DNA from: Babylonia areolata
Taxonomy: Eukaryota; Mollusca; Gastropoda; Neogastropoda; Buccinidae
Reading direction: 5' to 3'
DNA: 64,000 nucleotides
Assembly: GCF_041734735.1 (NCBI RefSeq)
Contig: NC_134878.1
Span: forward strand, 36,793,729 to 36,857,728
Below, in pieces: positions 62,813 to 64,000 of this stretch (its first letter is position 1; each line of letters starts with the position of its first letter). Position numbers and translations under genes: made by a program. Below the pieces are notes generated by a model. That model made no database searches, was not told the DNA's origin, and worked only from the letters and a program-made list of their open reading frames with translations.

Positions 62813-63229
62813 ATGGCATCAGTAGCGTTACTCGTTGGTGGGGCAGTAGTAAACGCTTTAGCATTTACCGGAAGTAATTTTTTATTTAGTAAACTGGGGT
62901 CTTCAGACGCGTTAGAAGAACAGAAACGACACAACAAAGCGCAAGAACAACTTCAGGCAGCGACCGCAGAATGGCAGAAAGAGAGGATTCAACGTTTAGA
63001 TTATATCAATGAAAAACTAAGACAACAACAACATGCTGTGAACACGTTTAAGGATGTGGATATGGCTATGCAAGAATATTATAAAGTGATGGGGGAGCCA
63101 CTACCCCCTCTTTCTCAAAAACCCCAACTTTCAGATTTTTATACACCCTCAGAGGGACAAAAAGATCGAGAATACGTATTTATTATCATGACCATGGTCA
63201 TTTTTGGCGTTGCGATTTCAAAATATTAA
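62813..63229 (+). CDS. Polinton conserved protein, coiled coil plus C-terminal membrane helix (138 aa)
   Basis: An open frame of 138 codons from the ATG at 62,813. The N-terminus is hydrophobic (VALLVGGAVVNALAFTGSNF). A long charged, glutamine-rich helix follows at about residues 30-75 (EEQKRHNKAQEQLQAATAEW then KLRQQQHAVNTF), probably a coiled coil, then a proline-rich part (PLPPLSQKPQ) and a C-terminal membrane helix (YVFIIMTMVIFGVAISKY). It belongs to a small uncharacterised family carried by Polintons just before the integrase, as recalled. It shows no break. Function unknown. Confidence 0.75.
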   Translation: MASVALLVGGAVVNALAFTGSNFLFSKLGSSDALEEQKRHNKAQEQLQAATAEWQKERIQRLDYINEKLRQQQHAVNTFKDVDMAMQEYYKVMGEPLPPLSQKPQLSDFYTPSEGQKDREYVFIIMTMVIFGVAISKY

Positions 63230-63250
63230 ACATTTACTTTCTTAAATAAA

Positions 63251-64000
63251 ATGGAAAAGATCTATTACAGCCCAAGCGGTTATTGGAAGGGTTATTCGGC
63301 GATTAAAAAACTCGCGAAAGCAGCCAAGGTGTCTGAGGATGAGGCTAGAAAATGGTTACAAAAACAAGCTATATGGCAAATTTATCTACCCCCTCCAAAG
63401 TATATTCCGAGAGCAAAATTTGATATTACTATCCCAAATGAGGTTCATCAGGCTGACCTTTTATTTTTACCCTATGACAGAATCAGGCGTAAGACGTATA
63501 AGTATGCGCTGACTGTCGTTGATGTTGCAAGTCGATATAAAGAAGCCGAACCCCTAACAACGAAAGACAGCGTCGAAGTGGCGGCCGCTTTTTTACGTAT
63601 TTACGACCGTAGCCCATTGAAGTTGCCCAAACTTCTTCAGGTAGATCCTGGCCGAGAGTTTATGGGTGCTGTGAACAAAATTTTTAAAAAAGTAAGGCGT
63701 GGAAAGACACACAGAAGCCAGGCTATTGTAGAAAGATTTAATCGTACGCTGGCAGAACGATTGTTTAGTCATCAATATGTGGCTGAAATGAAATCGCCGA
63801 ATCGATCAACAGAATGGGTCACTAGATTACCGGCTGTTGTGGCTGCATTGAATAATGAGGTGACGAGACTTATAGGTAAGAAACCGTCGGTCGCAATAAA
63901 GGCCAAATCGGTAGAAGCCGAATCCTCTGCACCGACTAAAGATGATAAAGGAGAGTTACCGCCTGATGCGCAAGTTCGGTACTTGTATGAGCCCGGTGAG
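63251..64000 (+). CDS. Polinton integrase (retroviral-type), 3' end outside the window
   Basis: From the ATG at 63,251 (MEKIYYSPSGYWKGYSAIKK) 250 codons are open to the window edge. Residues 1-45 form an N-terminal helical region. The rve-type catalytic domain follows, with VHQADLLFLPYD, ALTVVDVASRYKEAEPL, LLQVDPGREF and AIVERFNRTLAERLF, the conserved acidic stretches of the DDE superfamily. The last part (LPPDAQVRYLYEPGE) begins the C-terminal SH3/chromo-like tail seen in Polinton integrases. In the family it inserts the linear DNA into the host genome. The neighbouring capsid and ATPase genes exclude an LTR retrotransposon origin. The start is chosen as the first ATG, 21 bp after the previous stop. 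Whether the whole gene is intact cannot be judged because it leaves the window. Confidence 0.9.
   Translation, partial: MEKIYYSPSGYWKGYSAIKKLAKAAKVSEDEARKWLQKQAIWQIYLPPPKYIPRAKFDITIPNEVHQADLLFLPYDRIRRKTYKYALTVVDVASRYKEAEPLTTKDSVEVAAAFLRIYDRSPLKLPKLLQVDPGREFMGAVNKIFKKVRRGKTHRSQAIVERFNRTLAERLFSHQYVAEMKSPNRSTEWVTRLPAVVAALNNEVTRLIGKKPSVAIKAKSVEAESSAPTKDDKGELPPDAQVRYLYEPGE

Larger units (their letters stand above)
56899..64000. mobile_element. Polinton/Maverick element, partial, capsid-gene half
   Basis: A compact 7.1-kb gene block with the hallmark Polinton set: a double jelly-roll-type major capsid protein gene, a packaging ATPase with Walker A (GQTGCGKT), a retroviral-type integrase, and several small conserved proteins of Polinton type, in two divergent/convergent strand blocks. 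Family assignment is from recall of Polinton proteins in invertebrate genomes. Protein-primed DNA polymerase B, the cysteine protease and the terminal inverted repeats are outside the window. The element is broken (very roughly 15 breaks, mostly in the large structural genes), but the integrase portion and several small genes read open, so the insertion looks young in evolutionary terms, or its decay is exaggerated by sequence error. Both ends lie outside what is sequenced here. Confidence 0.9.

Noticed and set aside
63593-63775. Minus-strand open frame within the integrase
   Set aside because: A shadow frame opposite the catalytic domain coding sequence.
63251-64000. LTR retrotransposon or retrovirus as the source of the integrase
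   Set aside because: No reverse transcriptase, protease or LTR is visible, and the neighbouring genes are Polinton capsid and ATPase genes.
56899-64000. Bacteriophage, virophage or other non-Polinton origin
   Set aside because: The combination and order of the small proteins with a retroviral-type integrase fit invertebrate Polintons better, although virophages share the capsid and ATPase folds.

Overview
The window comes from a eukaryotic, most probably animal, genome. About 89% of it (1-56,798) is one tandem satellite with a 438-bp monomer, roughly 129 copies, broken by a 100-N gap at 20,133-20,232. After a second 100-N gap (56,799-56,898) comes unrelated sequence (56,899-64,000): the morphogenesis half of a Polinton/Maverick element. 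The Polinton proteins resemble, from memory, those in cnidarians, molluscs and sponges, so an aquatic invertebrate host is the best guess; the species cannot be named from the sequence.

Satellite layout. Subarray A (1-13,020) is almost perfectly homogeneous. It becomes irregular at 13,021-15,620 and ends at a shortened monomer (about 177 bp, near 15,485-15,660). Subarray B (about 16,250-32,848) is again almost perfect and differs from A by fixed substitutions. It ends at a rearranged 497-bp monomer (32,849-33,345). A short intermediate block C (33,346-34,780) leads into type D (34,781-42,100), which carries at least five linked diagnostic substitutions. From 42,100 to 56,798, A/C-like and D-like monomers alternate and indels are frequent; part of that noise looks like unpolished long-read consensus. 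Each monomer holds two diverged 86-bp half-repeats (81% identical, ungapped), a 13-bp perfect tandem duplication, a 7-bp-arm inverted repeat and one HindIII site. No gene is supported anywhere in the array.

Polinton layout. A minus-strand gene is cut by the gap (56,899-57,257). A divergent plus-strand gene (57,218-58,670) carries a conserved Polinton family signature. It converges on a minus-strand coiled-coil/membrane protein gene (58,649-59,780). An AT-rich divergent promoter (59,781-59,832) separates that gene from the major capsid protein gene (59,833-61,083). Then follow, all on plus, a packaging ATPase (about 61,086-61,668), four small conserved genes that are mostly membrane-type (61,692-63,229) and a retroviral-type integrase running off the window (63,251-64,000). 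Protein-primed DNA polymerase B, the maturation protease and the terminal inverted repeats are not seen. The larger structural genes are broken (very roughly 15 breaks in total), while the integrase portion and several small genes read open: either a fairly young fossil or a copy degraded by sequence error.

Because the second gap falls inside a Polinton gene, the physical adjacency of satellite and Polinton is an assembly claim, not something the sequence shows.
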